Positions 11,150 through 22,997 of a stretch of 64,000 bases of DNA are shown here, piece by piece; the stretch's first letter is position 1; each line of letters opens with the position of its first letter. The notes beneath the pieces are model-generated. The model had not been told where the DNA came from and ran no database searches. It saw only the letters and a program-made list of their open reading frames with translations. The translations under genes and the position numbers were made by a program. Origin of the DNA: Ctenosaura bakeri (taxonomy: Eukaryota > Chordata > Lepidosauria > Squamata > Iguanidae); the NCBI GenBank assembly GCA_948474755.1, contig CAOLHI010003151.1, positions 124,001-188,000 on the forward strand, read 5' to 3'.

Positions 11150-12455
11150 AATGTAAAGAAAGGGCTGTCATAAATGACAAACACTATCTCTTCTTACCCA
11201 GAATTTGTCTTCGTAGCAGTAAGCTCTGGTCTCTCAGTCCAGAATATGTTGCATGATATAATATCCCAGGGAGTTTTGCAGGCATTCCTTATTAAAGCTC
11301 CTTATCTGAGGGCCAGAAAGCTTGTTCCTTATAGGGCTGGCAGCTGTCCCTTATTATAAGGGATGTCCCCTATTATTGCAAGTTGGAAGGCTTTTTAATA
11401 TAGAGGGAATGATATGCCTCCTCCCACCCAAAAAAAATCCTGTATTTCAGAATCATAAAGATAGAAATGTGTGCATCATGAAATGTATGAATGTGGACAC
11501 TAACAGAATTTTTGAAGAGAAATACAGGGCTAGGTTAACGGAAATCAATACTTCCATTGTATTTTTCAGTGGAACACAAACTCGTTAATAGCTACTTCCT
11601 GGTTGTCAACTCTGCATGTTATGAATTCTGGCTGTCCTTTAAATGCTTTTTTAAAAAATAAAAAATAAAAAAAATCTGGCAATACTAAGCCCAGCTGAGG
11701 GTATTTTGTGGGTAGCAAGTTTCATGTGTCCTGCAGGGTCCTTTCTTAAAGGTTGCTTTGCCTCCTACCAAACTTGCATTTTTAATTAGACATTTAGTTT
11801 AATTGTGTTTAACTTTTAACAGGTTTTTTTTTAAAAAAAAATGTATTAGGCTTTTAAAATGTAGTATGATACCTTGGATCCCATGTTGAAAGAAAGACAA
11901 GGTATTAATTAATTAATAAATAAATCTAAATGGGACAGAATTTCAAAGCCAGTTGTACTCCCAAAGATACGTTCCTCCATATAGTTACTATATTCCCGCC
12001 CCAAAGCCTTAAAAAGAGCAAAAAAAGACAAGGGTGGAAACAAAAGGAAAGAATAGAAAACAAGCCGTGAATGACTGAATCTCATTTCTGGTTTCAGGAA
12101 AATGGCAGGGTACAACACATTGGAGTCCAGAGATGCTAAAAACAGAGAAGGAGGCCTTCAGATCTTCCATAGCTGCACAGCCCTGCTAAGTGGCTCACCT
12201 GGAGGATACTGAAAAGGAATGTAATTATTTCACATATTCAGTGTTAATTTTAAAAGATTTATCAGATATTCCAATTACTTGCCTTCTAAAAATAGTTCTA
12301 CATAAGTCTATTGTCAAACTTCCCCCCCCGAAAAGTATGAGTAAATAAAACTCTGTTTAAGTGGGTTTCTTTCCATTTATTTTGCATTGATCTGAAAGGG
12401 GAAACTGTTTTCTCTGAAACACATTGAACTGCAATTAATTTACAGTTTACTTTTG
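11150..12455. other. No recognisable gene
   Basis: AT-rich sequence with poly-A/T runs near 11650 and 11825 and an (AATT)-rich tract near 11905. None of the short frames carries a motif I recognise. Confidence 0.45.
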
Positions 12456-12459
12456 AGAA

Positions 12460-12640
12460 TTCAGTTTGACAGTGGGATAGACTTCCTCCAAATGGCAGAG
12501 GGCGCTCCTACTTTGGAGGTTTTTAAACAAGGGTTGGACAGCCACCTTTCAAAAGTGCTTCAATTGTGTATTTCTTCATGGCAAGGAGTTGGACTGGCTC
12601 CTGTGCCCCGTCCAGTTCTAAGATTCTACAAATCTGTTTC
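12460..12640 (+). repeat. CR1/L3-type LINE 3' UTR fragment
   Basis: The phrase TTGGAGGTTTTTAAACAAGG, followed by GGACAGCCACC, a TTCATGGCAAGGAGTTGGAC block and TCCAGTTCTAAGATTCTAC, is the familiar 3' end of CR1/L3-type LINEs (TTGGAGGTCTTTAAACAGAGG...CTGCATGGCAGGGGGTTGGAC...CCAACTCTATGATTCTATG). The 90-codon frame here is repeat-derived. Confidence 0.75.
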
Positions 12641-12865
12641 TGCTCTTCCTTCTTCTCATTTGTTTGAAATCCTATACTGCCTTCCAGCCACAAATGTGTG
12701 TTTTAGTATAGATAGACAGCCATAATACAATAAGAGTAAAACATGAAATAGAAACATAAAAATATGAGTGATAAAACAACCCATTAAAAAGCTGAAACTA
12801 TACCATAGTTTTTTTAAAAAAAACCCACAAATTAAACACACAAATAAAAATGTCTTAAATCAAGG

Positions 12866-13003
12866 ATGGGAACTATGTGGACCTCAAGAATAGCAACCCT
12901 TAACTGCAACTGACTACATTCCTCAACACTGGATATACTGTCTAGGGATGCTGAGAGCTGCAGTCCCACAACATCTGGAGGTCTGCACTATTCCCACCTC
13001 TCA
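12866..13003. repeat. Palindromic repeat with CAACATCTGGAGG arm
   Basis: The left side GGATGGGAACTATGTGGACC and the right side CCCACAACATCTGGAGGTC, then TTCCCACCTCT, resemble a common reptilian palindromic element (GGGGAACCTGTGGCCCTCCAGATGTTG...). A second copy lies at about 40500-40620. Confidence 0.5.
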
Positions 13004-13023
13004 CTTAAGTCCAACAGTTAATT

Positions 13024-13112
13024 CCAACTACAGTAGATCCATTGCATCAGTGGAGCTTACATAAGTATTGACTTACCAGTTTCCATTGATTCAATGGATG
13101 TACTATAGTTGG
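13024..13112. repeat. Foldback MITE with 21-bp arms
   Basis: CCAACTACAGTAGATCCATTG (13024-13044) pairs with CAATGGATGTACTATAGTTGG (13092-13112) at most positions. It looks related to the foldback at 8216-8338. The outer limits are not certain. Confidence 0.6.
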
Positions 13113-13126
13113 GACTAGTAAATACA

Positions 13127-13554
13127 GGCCCTTTCTATTCAAAGCACCCAGCTTGCTATGGGGATTGCAGAAGGATGGGGACTGGGATGATGCTTATGCA
13201 CAACATCTTCCCAGTCCCATCCTTCTCCTGTCCCCAGGCATCGCAATCACACTGCAAATTATTGACTGGTTTCCCTCATCAATGATCAGCAATCGCACCA
13301 TCCTCGCGCTGCATAAACACATTTGCCTTGTCTGCAGAGACCCTGAAAGTGCAATGCTTGTGCTTCCTGCCCCAGCATAGCCTGGGACAGTACTCGGCTG
13401 TGCTGCAGCAGGAAGAGGCACGGCCATCACACTTCCTGGTTCCTGGAAGCAGTTGACATGGAAGGGAATGATCCATCGCACCCCCCTACCAGGAGAGCGG
13501 CTGCTGCCGTCGTCACCAGATGCTGTCGGAACAAAGGTAGAGTTCAGAAAGGGC
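13127..13554. mobile_element. GGCC-ended non-autonomous DNA transposon
   Basis: The ends are GGCCCTTTCT and AGAAAGGGC(T), with ACA on both sides (13124-13126 and 13556-13558 if the last base is 13555), a 3-bp target duplication. The interior is richer in GC and CpG than the flanks. It includes an internal inverted pair near the left end (AAGGATGGGGACTGGGATGATG against TCTTCCCAGTCCCATCCTTCT). Frames of 62-95 codons on both strands are incidental. Confidence 0.6.
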
Positions 13555-13690
13555 TACAATTCTGGCAATGCAGTGCTTTTACCTCATTGTTTATCATCTC
13601 ACAAATGACAACAGGGGAAATTTTATGCTATATTCTTTCATGGTAGAGGCAGTCCCAATATTCTGAATGATTGAGGAAATTTAAGTTAAT

Positions 13691-14475
13691 TTGGCCCGGC
13701 TAGCAAATTGGGTATATCAGGATAGAGAACTAGAGTCTACTTCTCTATACTCTGAGACATTTTTGAATGAGGAGGTGCTATTCCAACTACCCTTTCACAG
13801 TCAACTCGCAGCATTATGGCATCTAGGGATGTCCAGCCAATCAGGGATGGAATGGTCACTCTTGGATCTTCAGCATATTGTTAAAGTGAGCAAGTGAGAA
13901 CATGTACATATGTAGCTGATAGATCTGGTGTTCAAAACCAGATGGCAATGGACCATATAAGATGTACAAAGAAGAAACATTCTCTTGGCTCTCACCTGAA
14001 ATTTAGTGGCCAATACTGCAGGAGTGAGTTTGCTTGTTTCTAATATGCTTTGCTTGTTGAAGATCCTTGTTAATTAGAAAAGCTGTCCCTCTTATCCCAT
14101 GTTTTGTATACAGTATCTTCCACTCTCATTTAATGACACAGAAGGAAACTAGCCTCATAAAATCATTAAGAAGAGATAATGAGCAGTGTTGTTGTTTTTA
14201 TCATTGTAAATTGTACTATTGTAAATTTAGGTCAACTCAGGTCAAGCAGCATTAATCAGTTGGTACTGCCTATTTTTGCCTAATTGTTCTTGTGTGCCTT
14301 AACAGCATTCTTGAAGAACATGTGATGTTCTGGTTGCTTCCTGCAGCTAGAAAGATCTCTCTGAATCCTTTTTAAATCAAAGAAAAACCTTTTCTGAATT
14401 CTTTTTAAACCAAAGAGGCAGGACATTTAGGGCCAGAATACCAATCAGCAGGAGACAAAATCTGACCACACTATA
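13691..14475. other. No recognisable gene
   Basis: Mixed sequence with no motif-bearing open frame. A 68-codon frame at 13691 is unremarkable. Confidence 0.4.
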
Positions 14476-14479
14476 ATGG

Positions 14480-14735
14480 AGAGAGTCAGCATGGATCTGT
14501 GGCTTGAGTGTTTGAGTGTTGGACTAGAATACCGGGAGATTAGGGTTCAAATCCTTGCTTAGACATGGAACCCCCCTGGGTGACCTTTGGCAAGTCTCAC
14601 TCTCTCAGCCTCTAAGGAAGGCAAGGACAAATTCCCTCTGAATAAATTCTGCCAAGAAAATTCATGATAAATTTGCCTTAGGGGGTTACCATAAATCTGA
14701 AATGACTTGAAGGAACACTGCAACAAATAATGGAC
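14480..14735 (+). repeat. tRNA-derived SINE, near full length
   Basis: The head GTGGCTTGAGTGTTTGAGTG, then TTGGACTAG, is the tRNA-like promoter region. The B box GGTTCAAATCC is at 14544-14554. The body continues TGACCTTTGGCAAGTCTCAC, then CTCTCAGCCTC, then AATTCTGCCAAGAAAA. The tail is GAAATGACTTGAAGGAACAC followed by TGCAACAA. Relatives are at 442-640 and 23612-23850 (antisense), 33085-33274 with 34225-34256 (split), and about 38560-38683. Confidence 0.8.
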
Positions 14736-14739
14736 AATT

Positions 14740-15620
14740 CTCATCACTACAGTAGCATTATCAGATACTTGCCTTGTATGAAGATGAAGCAGTACACTTT
14801 TGCCATGTTTTCAGAAACTGTTGCATATGTAACTCTTCTTACAACCTGGTGCCTTTGTGTTTCCTATGCAGCAGTCACAGGAAATACAGATACTGCATTT
14901 ACATAGCTTGTAGCCTCTTGGGAAGATGAAGAGGAACTTTTACAAGTTTGGGGTAGTATACTATGCTATTTACCATTATGAGGTGGCCTGAAAAGTTTTT
15001 TTTTTTAAAAAGGTTCCTCATTTTTAAAAAACTTCACTGCCTGTTAAAACCTTCAAGCTTTCTTTCCAATTCATGTCTTCACCTATCAGCCAAGTTGTTG
15101 CTGCACACTTTGCAAATGGGCCTGGAAACAACTCAAAGAATAATGTTATGTAGCTTCATCCCCAAGATAATTTTGGCCCCATTTGCAAGATGTGCAGTGG
15201 CCAGAGTGCCAAGCACAATGAAGTGACAGCTTTCCAAGGCAACTCTTGGCACAGTGCTTTAAAACTAGGACAGCAAAGGAAAGAATTCCTTGGACTGCCT
15301 CGTAACTGTAAGCAGTAAACCATTTACACCTTCCAATCACACCTAGAAAAGAAATCCTTCACTGGCAGTGTTTTGGCTCTTCTAAAGCTACCACCATCAC
15401 TGACCCAAACCAAAGAAGTTCCAAGTAGAAGCTGAGATCAGGCCTGCTAAATATGCAGTGGAAGGACAAAATATATAGCCATTATTTGGAAGCATTTTTC
15501 AGAAGGCTCAGGATTGTTCTTGCTATGGAGGAGCAGCTTCAGTATCTACATGATGCCTGTATCATAATGTTGAAGCATTTTCAGTACAGGAAAGGATGTA
15601 ACTCAGGAGTAATGCATATG
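14740..15620. other. No recognisable gene
   Basis: No repeat recurs here and no frame has a motif. There is a T/A run near 14996-15032. Confidence 0.4.
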
Positions 15621-15625
15621 CCTTA

Positions 15626-15985
15626 GGCCCTTTTCGCATGCTTTTTTTTTTTCTTGCACGAGCGCCCCTTGAGCATTGCAGGAATGGAAGCGGGGCGCGC
15701 ACGCATTTTTTGATTTTCGGCTTTAAGCCAAAAATGCTGTGCGCTCGCGCAATGCTCACGGCGCCCTCACACACTTACCTGTGTGCGTTGCTTCAGCGAG
15801 CAGGGGCAGTCGTGCTTCCTTCCCCCAGCGCAGCCTACAGCTCCCAGACTGCGCTGCGGAAGGAAGGGGCCAGGTGCTAGTGCAACGGCCACACTAGAGG
15901 AAGCCGATGCGGGAGGCAAGAAGGGCTGTAGTGAGCAGCTCGCTCGAGCTCCACTGCCATGACGAGGTAAGGCGCGAAAAGGGCC
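15626..15985. mobile_element. GC-rich MITE with GGCCCTTTTCGC termini
   Basis: The ends GGCCCTTTTCGC (15626-15637) and GCGAAAAGGGCC (15974-15985) are exact inverted repeats. The interior is CpG-rich, very unlike its AT-rich surroundings, and has paired blocks such as GCTTCCTTCC and GGAAGGAAGGGG. No clear target duplication is visible (TTA left, CCA right). The open frames on both strands within it are by-products of the GC-rich sequence. Confidence 0.75.
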
Positions 15986-16045
15986 CCAGATGCAGAAAGT
16001 CCAAGATTTTGCATCTAAGGCAGCTTCTCTAGATAGATCTGTTCT

Positions 16046-16294
16046 TCAACCCTCTGGAAAGTCCTTGCCAGTTAGTTTAGATGATGTATTATTCCATTTA
16101 ATATAAGGCACCTTTTCAGGTTTACATGTTCTAATAATTTTCCAGGTCCAGCTGAAATCTATCCTGTTTGTTATCATGTACAGCAAATCTGGAGATATGT
16201 TTGTGTCCATAAGATGTCTCAACAAGTCATCAGTCATTGCCAAGGAAGCTTTTAGGGCTTTTTCCCCTCCTACTCTTTTCAAATGAGTAAACAC
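16046..16294 (-). other. Unrecognised 82-codon open frame
   Basis: The frame reads from ATG at 16294 down to a stop at 16046. Its composition is balanced and charged, less low-complexity than its neighbours: it contains GGEKALKASLAMTDDLLRHL and then DFSWTWKIIRTCKPEKVPYI. I do not recognise a domain. There is no signal peptide, no transmembrane segment and no obvious splice context. It could be a pseudogene or transposon fragment, or chance. Confidence 0.12.
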
Positions 16295-16299
16295 AGAAC

Positions 16300-19200
16300 T
16301 ATGGGAAAGTTAAGAAAAACAAGGGGCAGAAACTTGGAATGAAAGATGGTGGTATCAGGAAAAAGTGAAGGAGGACACAGAAGGGACAGACCACATTGCA
16401 GGCTGTCATCTGAATAATACTTTCCATTCGAGTAACCACAGGAGTTCTAGCAATGGATAAACAAATTACCTGTTTGGAAGGGTGCTTTCTTCTTTATACA
16501 CACACTCTTGGTACCACTTCCAGAGGGGAAGTTGCAGCTTTCATCCTTCTCTTCAAAGGTATCCACTATAATAGAAAAGCTTTATTCCAAGATAGTTTTT
16601 GATGGAAAAAACACACACTCTGAACAGCTTTGTTGTTTAAATCATCCGCATGACTACTCTAATCTAAATTCAGTCCATGTGGTTAATTATTATTTTGCTT
16701 AGATGTGATGGCTACCTTACATAAACTTCACTAACATCTGATTTATACATTTTGCCTAAATTTCCTGATCCTTTTTTTCAAGCCAAGTTGTTCATGTCAA
16801 TAATGCCTCCCACCCCCCGCTCTTATTTTCTGCACCAGTGGATTATTTCTGTCAAACAGGTACTTGGAAAATTCAGACAAGCAATGCTTGAAAATGAGGA
16901 GTTTCAGGAAAATTCAGTGTCAAAGAAAAATACATTGATCTTGTAACAAGAAGCACAACTAAATCATGTTGCCTGCCATTCATAAGAAAGCTTCCTATTG
17001 TTTATCTCATTTATAGATGGCAGGAAAAGTCCAAAAAAAACCAAAAAACCCTAAAACAGTATCTGCCCTGAGAAATTTACCATAGAAAGAACAGTCTTAC
17101 TTACATATTTTATATGTCCTAGTCAGCTTGATTTTTCAAATGATGTCACTGGTCTCATACAGATACCATAAATTCAAACAAAGTCAATATGCAAAGAGAA
17201 TTTGATTATGCCCACTGGCCTTGATTCATTCCTGATTGACAGTTGTTAGCAGAATGTGTATCTACACAAAACCAGTAAACATGAAATCAGCAGGGATGAA
17301 CCTCTTCCAGAAATAGAGAATTATACTGGGATGGTTTCTGTGGCTCCAGAGAGCCTCAGTCTCCTGAGCTAACCAAGTGTTGAGGTCCAGCAATGTTTCT
17401 GGCTGCATAAAGTGTTGACAGTGACAGATTCAGGGAAGAGTTGAAGGTAGGACTTCTTCTTTGATCACTGATGATGGGAAACCCTGGGCTGACTGCAATA
17501 TTGTGTAGATTAGTTTCTTCAATGTTTCTCATGCAAACATAATAACTGCATAAGCAGCTCCTTATAGGGCCAACCAACTTAGTTCAGGGAGAAAGTCCAA
17601 GCTGACAATAATGGACAAGGAAGAAGATACAAGAAATTTACTTGCACTACTTATTCCCGGAGGAGTAAATAGAGGCATAACACACGGGCACCATTTCGTA
17701 ATTAACAAGAACTGGAATTTTTCAAATTGGGAACCTGTATGGAAATTCCATCCTAAAGGGAAAACAAAGCTGAACGTAAAACATGGTGAGATTATGAAGA
17801 CCCAAAAGATGGCATATGCATATCTGTGGCCACTGAAGCCAATGTAGGGGGACCTCCCTTATCCCCTCACATCTGGTGCCTCAGAACTCCAAATGATTAA
17901 AGAAAGGTGGTCCTTAAGATGTTCCCACCCACAGGCCTCAAAGCTCTGAATGGCAGAATTCAGGAAACACCAATCATTTTACAGGTGCCCATGTATTCTC
18001 ATCAACCTTAAACTCTGTAAAAAAAATCCACACACCTCTGCCATATGTGACTAAATAAAGCAGTATAAACTTTTAACCATGACACAAATTTGAGATAACC
18101 CAATTAACCCAAATAATATTAACAGTAAAATTGAAATTCCAATCAATCAAAATAATAAATCAAGCCTCATCCAGTAAACCACTGTGTCCCATACATTCCA
18201 TATGGAGTAGGCAAAGAAGCCTCCACCAAAAGGAGTGGAGACACAAATTTGTCCATTAAGTAACAAGCAAAAGTTACATTCAACAAGGGTAGGATGGATA
18301 AGTGCCATCTATCCAAAGGCACAAAGCATGGGTGCCTTGATGTGGGGGGGATGTGTGCAAACAACTTATCTACCTCACGGCTCCTTCCTCCATGACTGTA
18401 ACTTTCACTCACCAACCAAAGGCTATGTTCTTAAACTAGGTTAAGAAATAAAATAACCCCAACATGGAATTACAGGAAAGGGACAAAAACAGTCCAACGA
18501 TGCCTTGGGATCAAATTACAAAATAGGAGTCACACATCCAAACATAAAATTCCAGGTTTTTTTTCTTAGTAAGCAGTTTTTATATGTTTCTGATCCATGT
18601 TTTAATTTGTATAAATGATAGGATTTATTATAGGGGTAGAGGAGAATAGGATCAAAATAATACTGTAAATAAAGTAGTATATATCAGGCACTTCAAAAAT
18701 CACAGGTTATCTTTCATTTGTCTGGTATATGCTTCTGATTATCTTTGTTATATATACATATTCCAGCAGTTTATTGTATGATTTTCAGAAGCCTAGTACA
18801 AGAACGTCAGTAGTTTCTCTCCCTCCTCAAAAGAATAGATGTAGTAATCAGAAATCAAATGACCTAGCTACTACATTAATTCTGTGTATCTTTGAAAGCT
18901 GTGTTAACTCCTGTAATTTATTGTCTTGCACACAGCAAGTATATTTGCAGAGGCTAGGGATAAAATAAAAGCTATTTTAAGCATTATAAATAGAAAGGAA
19001 AAGATTTGATTATGTAAGCCAAGTGTTGAGGGATCTTAGGTTCATTCCAAAAAAGCCTTGCCGTTCATAGAACCTACCTACTCATAGTGCACTATTATAT
19101 TTAGCATTTACAGATAGGTGAGATTCTGCTCTGTGTAATCCAGGATTTCTTCAAGCTAATTAGCTTTACAATTAAATGACAAAAATAAATGTATGTTTTA

Positions 19201-19830
19201 GGAGTTTAGTCCAGCAGATTACGTAAATCGTGAAAGAAAGGATTTTAAAATGGATTTAGTAAGCCTCCTGGCTCAAATAATTGGATTTTCCTGAAGCAAA
19301 CTCCTCTGTTGATAATGGAAGTGCCAAGAAAGCACCAGAGCAGGAGGATTAAGACCTTGATTAACATATGAAAGTATAAATATATAAGTATAACTTCCTA
19401 TTTGGCCTTGAATCTGCCATGTTGAAGAACACAAACCTGGTGTTCCAACAAACCATGTTCTGACTTTATGTTTCTTTAAGGAGATTACTTCAAATAAATA
19501 CAGGATATTTCAGAATCCCCAGGATGCATGCAGAGTTATTAAGAGCTTCTGCCAAACCAAATGAAGATAAAGGTGTTCACTTATCAATGGGGATGAGATT
19601 TTATAAAGTATAATATCCCTCATGGGATTAAGGCAAAGAAAACATGGAGGTATCAAACCAAGTTAGCACAGTGCTGCTGATCAGAAAGGGATGGCTAACA
19701 TAGAAGTTGTTGCTATTTGTCCTGACTCACTTGTTAGCAGCCTGTAAATCGAGTAGACAGAAAGACGTCAATACTTAGCTAAAAACTGAAATCAATGATT
19801 ATACATCTTTGCCTGCAGAGGGTAAAGTAG
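16300..19830. other. Long stretch without recognisable features
   Basis: About 3.5 kb of AT-rich DNA in which I find no SINE, CR1 tail or MITE. Frames of up to 82 codons (for example 18167-18415 on the minus strand) carry no motif. The section near 17990-18170 is A/C-rich on the plus strand. I considered but could not support a mitochondrial origin. Confidence 0.35.
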
Positions 19831-19834
19831 CATA

Positions 19835-19960
19835 TTGATGCCTGGTAAGGATAACAGCCACTAAACTGAAAGCATCTCTTCTCTTTCTCCCTCTCCATCT
19901 CCTTTTCCTTCTTCTTCTCCTTCCTCTTATTTATTTAAAAAGTAGATTTGTTTACACAAA
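19835..19960 (+). repeat. Dispersed repeat with polypyrimidine tract, copy 1
   Basis: TTGATGCCTGGTAAGGATAA, then a CTGAAAGCATCTCTT block and a C/T-only tract of about 50 bases, then AAAAGTAGATTTGTTTA. The same order is seen at about 20833-20935 (TTGATGCCTGTTAGTGATAA, pyrimidine tract, AAAGTAAATTCATTA). The class is unknown. Confidence 0.4.
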
Positions 19961-20054
19961 GCAGAATATTGCCCTCTGCAAAGGATTGTTCAGAATTACC
20001 ATAATCCAATGGCAGAATTTCTTATAAAAAGAAATACTGATATCAAGGCTGCAT

Positions 20055-20240
20055 GAAGGTTTTCATAGGCCCTAGGCATCATGTATTCAACTTCCCACCT
20101 TGCCTTCAAGTATCATTAGGGATGAAAATATAAAATTTCATTATTTTGATTTTTTTTTCCCTTCCCAACTTCTGAAAAAAAAATTTGTGTTCGGTTTTCA
20201 TAACCCCTAAGGTGTTCATAGTCCCTAGGCACTGTGCCTG
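20055..20240. repeat. Local direct repeat (TTCATAGGCCCTAGGCA)
   Basis: TTTTCATAGGCCCTAGGCATC near 20059 and TGTTCATAGTCCCTAGGCACT near 20213 are near-identical and in the same orientation, about 155 bases apart, with A/T runs between them. This may be the flanks of an insertion or a decayed tandem duplication. Confidence 0.4.
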
Positions 20241-20609
20241 AAGTGCTTTATGGATAAGATACTACTGCCAGTATTACATGAACATCTTCAAATTCAGGTG
20301 AAGATTATGGAATAGCATCAACTGTAATAAAGGTATGGCCTTCTCATTCTTCTCATTCTCATCAAATGTATTTCGTTACTTTTCCTGTAACGTGTAAATT
20401 GATCTATAGGCCACTGGCCTTTAATGCTACCTTTTAGTTGTAGCAGTTTTGCCTACATAACGACAACGAAATAAATAAATAAAATTTTTTAAAAAATCAC
20501 AGATTTCTTCATCAGGCAAAAATAGTAAAATAGCATTAGAGGAAAGAGAGTGACAATGTTTGATTGTGGTCATGACATCTACATTTTGGATGTTACAGGA
20601 AGTGTTAGC

Positions 20610-20685
20610 AGATTGGAAGCCACCTTAGGTCCCACCTGGGGAGAAAGGCAGCATAGAAATATAATAAACAAACAAATAAATAATT
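20610..20685 (+). repeat. LINE L2-like 3' tail
   Basis: GGAAGCCACCTTAGGTCCCA, then GGGGAGAAAGGCAGCATAGAAA, then AATAAACAAACAAATAAATAA is the standard reptilian L2 3' end with an A-rich tail. Confidence 0.65.
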
Positions 20686-20832
20686 AGTGCCCTCCCATAG
20701 CTGAGTAGGAGCAAAAACAGTAAAATACAGGCACATCAGCTTCTTCGCTTTATGTTAAAAAGCACTCTCCTCTGACAATTGTTTTTCCATCTATCCAAAT
20801 TATGACTACTTTGTATTTCATTGGAATACTAA

Positions 20833-20935
20833 TTTGATGCCTGTTAGTGATAATAGACAGAAAAAGCTGAATGTATTATCTCCTCCTTTTCCTCCTCCTC
20901 TTCTTCTATAAAGTAAATTCATTATTTTTTTCTTT
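20833..20935 (+). repeat. Dispersed repeat with polypyrimidine tract, copy 2
   Basis: The partner of 19835-19960, with the same order of blocks and a shorter TCCTCC/TCTTCT tract. Confidence 0.4.
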
Positions 20936-21264
20936 AAATTTCCAAAAGTGATAGTTAGAAGTCTTTTCCTCCAGAAGCTGCAGCAGAATAATGGTGCATG
21001 TCACTGATAATGGTCAGTTACACAGACTGCATCTCTTTTGTCTCTTTCCTGTTGTCACTTCCAATGTCTGCTCATTTTAATTGTACATGTCGGATGTCAA
21101 AAATTAAAATAAGCTCAGAGGTTCTTACAGAGAACACATTAAAGGCTATGTTTGTGAAGAAGCAGCTATTTTTTCACCTAGCATTTCTGTACAGTCATGA
21201 GGCAGAATACATAACAGAGAAAGGGCTAGCAACTTCACCCAGGCCAATGAAGCAATGAACTTGA

Positions 21265-21660
21265 ATGACAAGAAAAGAGATTCATCCTAAACATTAGGCA
21301 GAAATTCCTAACAGTGATTGCTGTTTAGCAGTGGAATAGCCTGGTCATTTCCACCCTACACTGCTATAGTGCTATTGTTCCACTTTCAACACCCTATGGA
21401 ATCCTGGGATTTGCAGTTTAGAGAGGGGTATTTAGAATTCTCAGCCAGAGATTCTTTTCCCTCAGTAAACTACAAACCCCAGAATTCCCCAGGATGTTGA
21501 AAGTGGAATAACAGCATTACAACAGTGTCATGCAGAAATCGCCAGAGACTAGACAGAAATATCTCAGGAGCGTGTTAGTTGTGCATTACAGCATAGCAGG
21601 AGGCTGGATTAGATGGACTGTTAGGACCTTCTAAATCTATGATTCCATGATTCTAATATG
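21265..21660 (+). repeat. CR1/L3-type LINE 3' end, split by a MITE
   Basis: The left part (to about 21342) reads AAGAGATTCATCCTAAACAT, then TAGGCAGAAATTCCTAACAG, then GCAGTGGAATAGCCTG. The right part (from about 21544) reads GGAGGCTGGATTAGATGGAC and ends TCTATGATTCCATGATTCTA. Both are standard parts of a CR1 3' end. The foldback MITE 21343-21543 lies between them, so the MITE landed in an existing CR1 copy. Confidence 0.75.
21343..21543. mobile_element. Palindromic MITE, family A, inserted in CR1
   Basis: The left arm GGTCATTTCCACCCTACACT...TCCACTTTCAACACCCTATG and the right arm CAGGATGTTGAAAGTGGAAT...GCAGAAATCGCC form a long foldback. The centre holds TTAGAATTCTCAGCCAGAGA. It is non-coding, and the 60-codon frame through it is incidental. 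Confidence 0.8.
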
Positions 21661-22995
21661 ATGAGGAAGAGCAGGACCAGGCTTATTTGCCTTGCTCTCT
21701 CCACTGTATCCTTCCAAGTTTCAGAAAAGAAATGTCTGCGGTAGTGAGCTTGTCGTAATAATCTATGTAGACATCCTGTGCAATTTAGCAGACCACTAGA
21801 AACCAAACTAGACAGAGGACCTACATATTTATAGCAGTTTCTCTGATGAAAAAGTCTCTCTTCCAGCATGTGAAAGGTTTGGCAAGGATGCAACTGAATG
21901 GAAGGAGGCAGAAGCATGTTCCAGTCTCTTACCTCATGCAATTTCCTTCAGGAATGTTGCTGAATGCCAAAACAAGACTACAGTGCTACCTTGATTGAGT
22001 TAGAAAGCACAGAAGATCTATCTTTTACTGAATCCACGGGTTTCCAGATCAGGGCAAGGAAAGCTAGAGCATTTCCCTTTTTTTCATTTCAGTGGAAGGA
22101 ATCACAAATGCAAGTTGTCCTATTTCTTTAGATCTTGCCAGCTAAGCGTCCAGGCAGAACAATAACTTTGGGGCCATACTGATAGCTGGGTTGGTGTTCT
22201 TTCCCAACACTGTGTGAGTCAGTCACTTCTTATTTAAAACAAATCTGGCAGATAACTCATTACCTATGAGATAAACTGATGCCCATAAATTTTAGTGATT
22301 CCAAAGGGGAACATAAAATAATAATAAAATGCATAAGAAAATCTACAAATTCAAGAAAGAGCATTGGTTAAGAGGCTTCAACCATTTCCTTTCCTTTCAC
22401 TTCAGAGAAAGAAAAGCAAAGTGAATGGGAAATTCATATTTTAAGGAGGATGGATGCAACCTGGCGAAATTTAACAAGCTTTAAGCCATATTGATTTCAA
22501 TGGGAATTTTCTACATGTGATTAAGTTTGTCCCGGTAAAATAAATGAACTGAGAACTGCTTTAGACTGACTGGCTAGTGCAAATATTATACTTAACCAAT
22601 GCTTTGCCATTATATCCAGCTTTAAATTAAACACATTGTGGCTTCATTCAGACCTTCAGTCTATCACATGACTGTGGAGGGAGTTTTGCCACATTTTTCT
22701 CTCTCTGTAAACTCTTTTTGTCACATAAGTCCTTTGTTCTAACAAACAGTGATACAGACATCTAGGTCACTTCCAGATTGAAAAAAACAAAACAAAAACC
22801 TCTTTACTCTAAAATGACCCAGAGAGAACCAAAAACTTGGCAAAATGTGCCAAATGTACATTTGAGAATATGGATATTTATTTATTTATTTGGTTAGCAG
22901 GAAGTGTGGCCTTAGAAGATTCCCCAGGGCCAATGCAGTTGCCTAACATCTAACTGTTCCACACCCCTGCTCTATAGTGGTAAGGAGATGAAATA
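21661..22995. other. No gene recognised
   Basis: A 106-codon minus-strand frame at 21621-21941 overlaps the CR1 tail and has no motif. A short block near 22480-22515 (CATATTGATTTCAATGGGAA) resembles a piece common in squamate repeats. There is a short (TATT)n run near 22874. Confidence 0.35.
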
Positions 22996-22997
22996 AA

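Noticed and set aside
14544..14554. B-box-like GGTTCAAATCC as a tRNA gene
   Set aside because: It belongs to a tRNA-derived SINE. There is no cloverleaf with intact acceptor and anticodon arms.
17990..18460. Possible mitochondrial insertion (A/C-rich strand)
   Set aside because: Composition is suggestive, but I could not recognise any mitochondrial gene on either strand.
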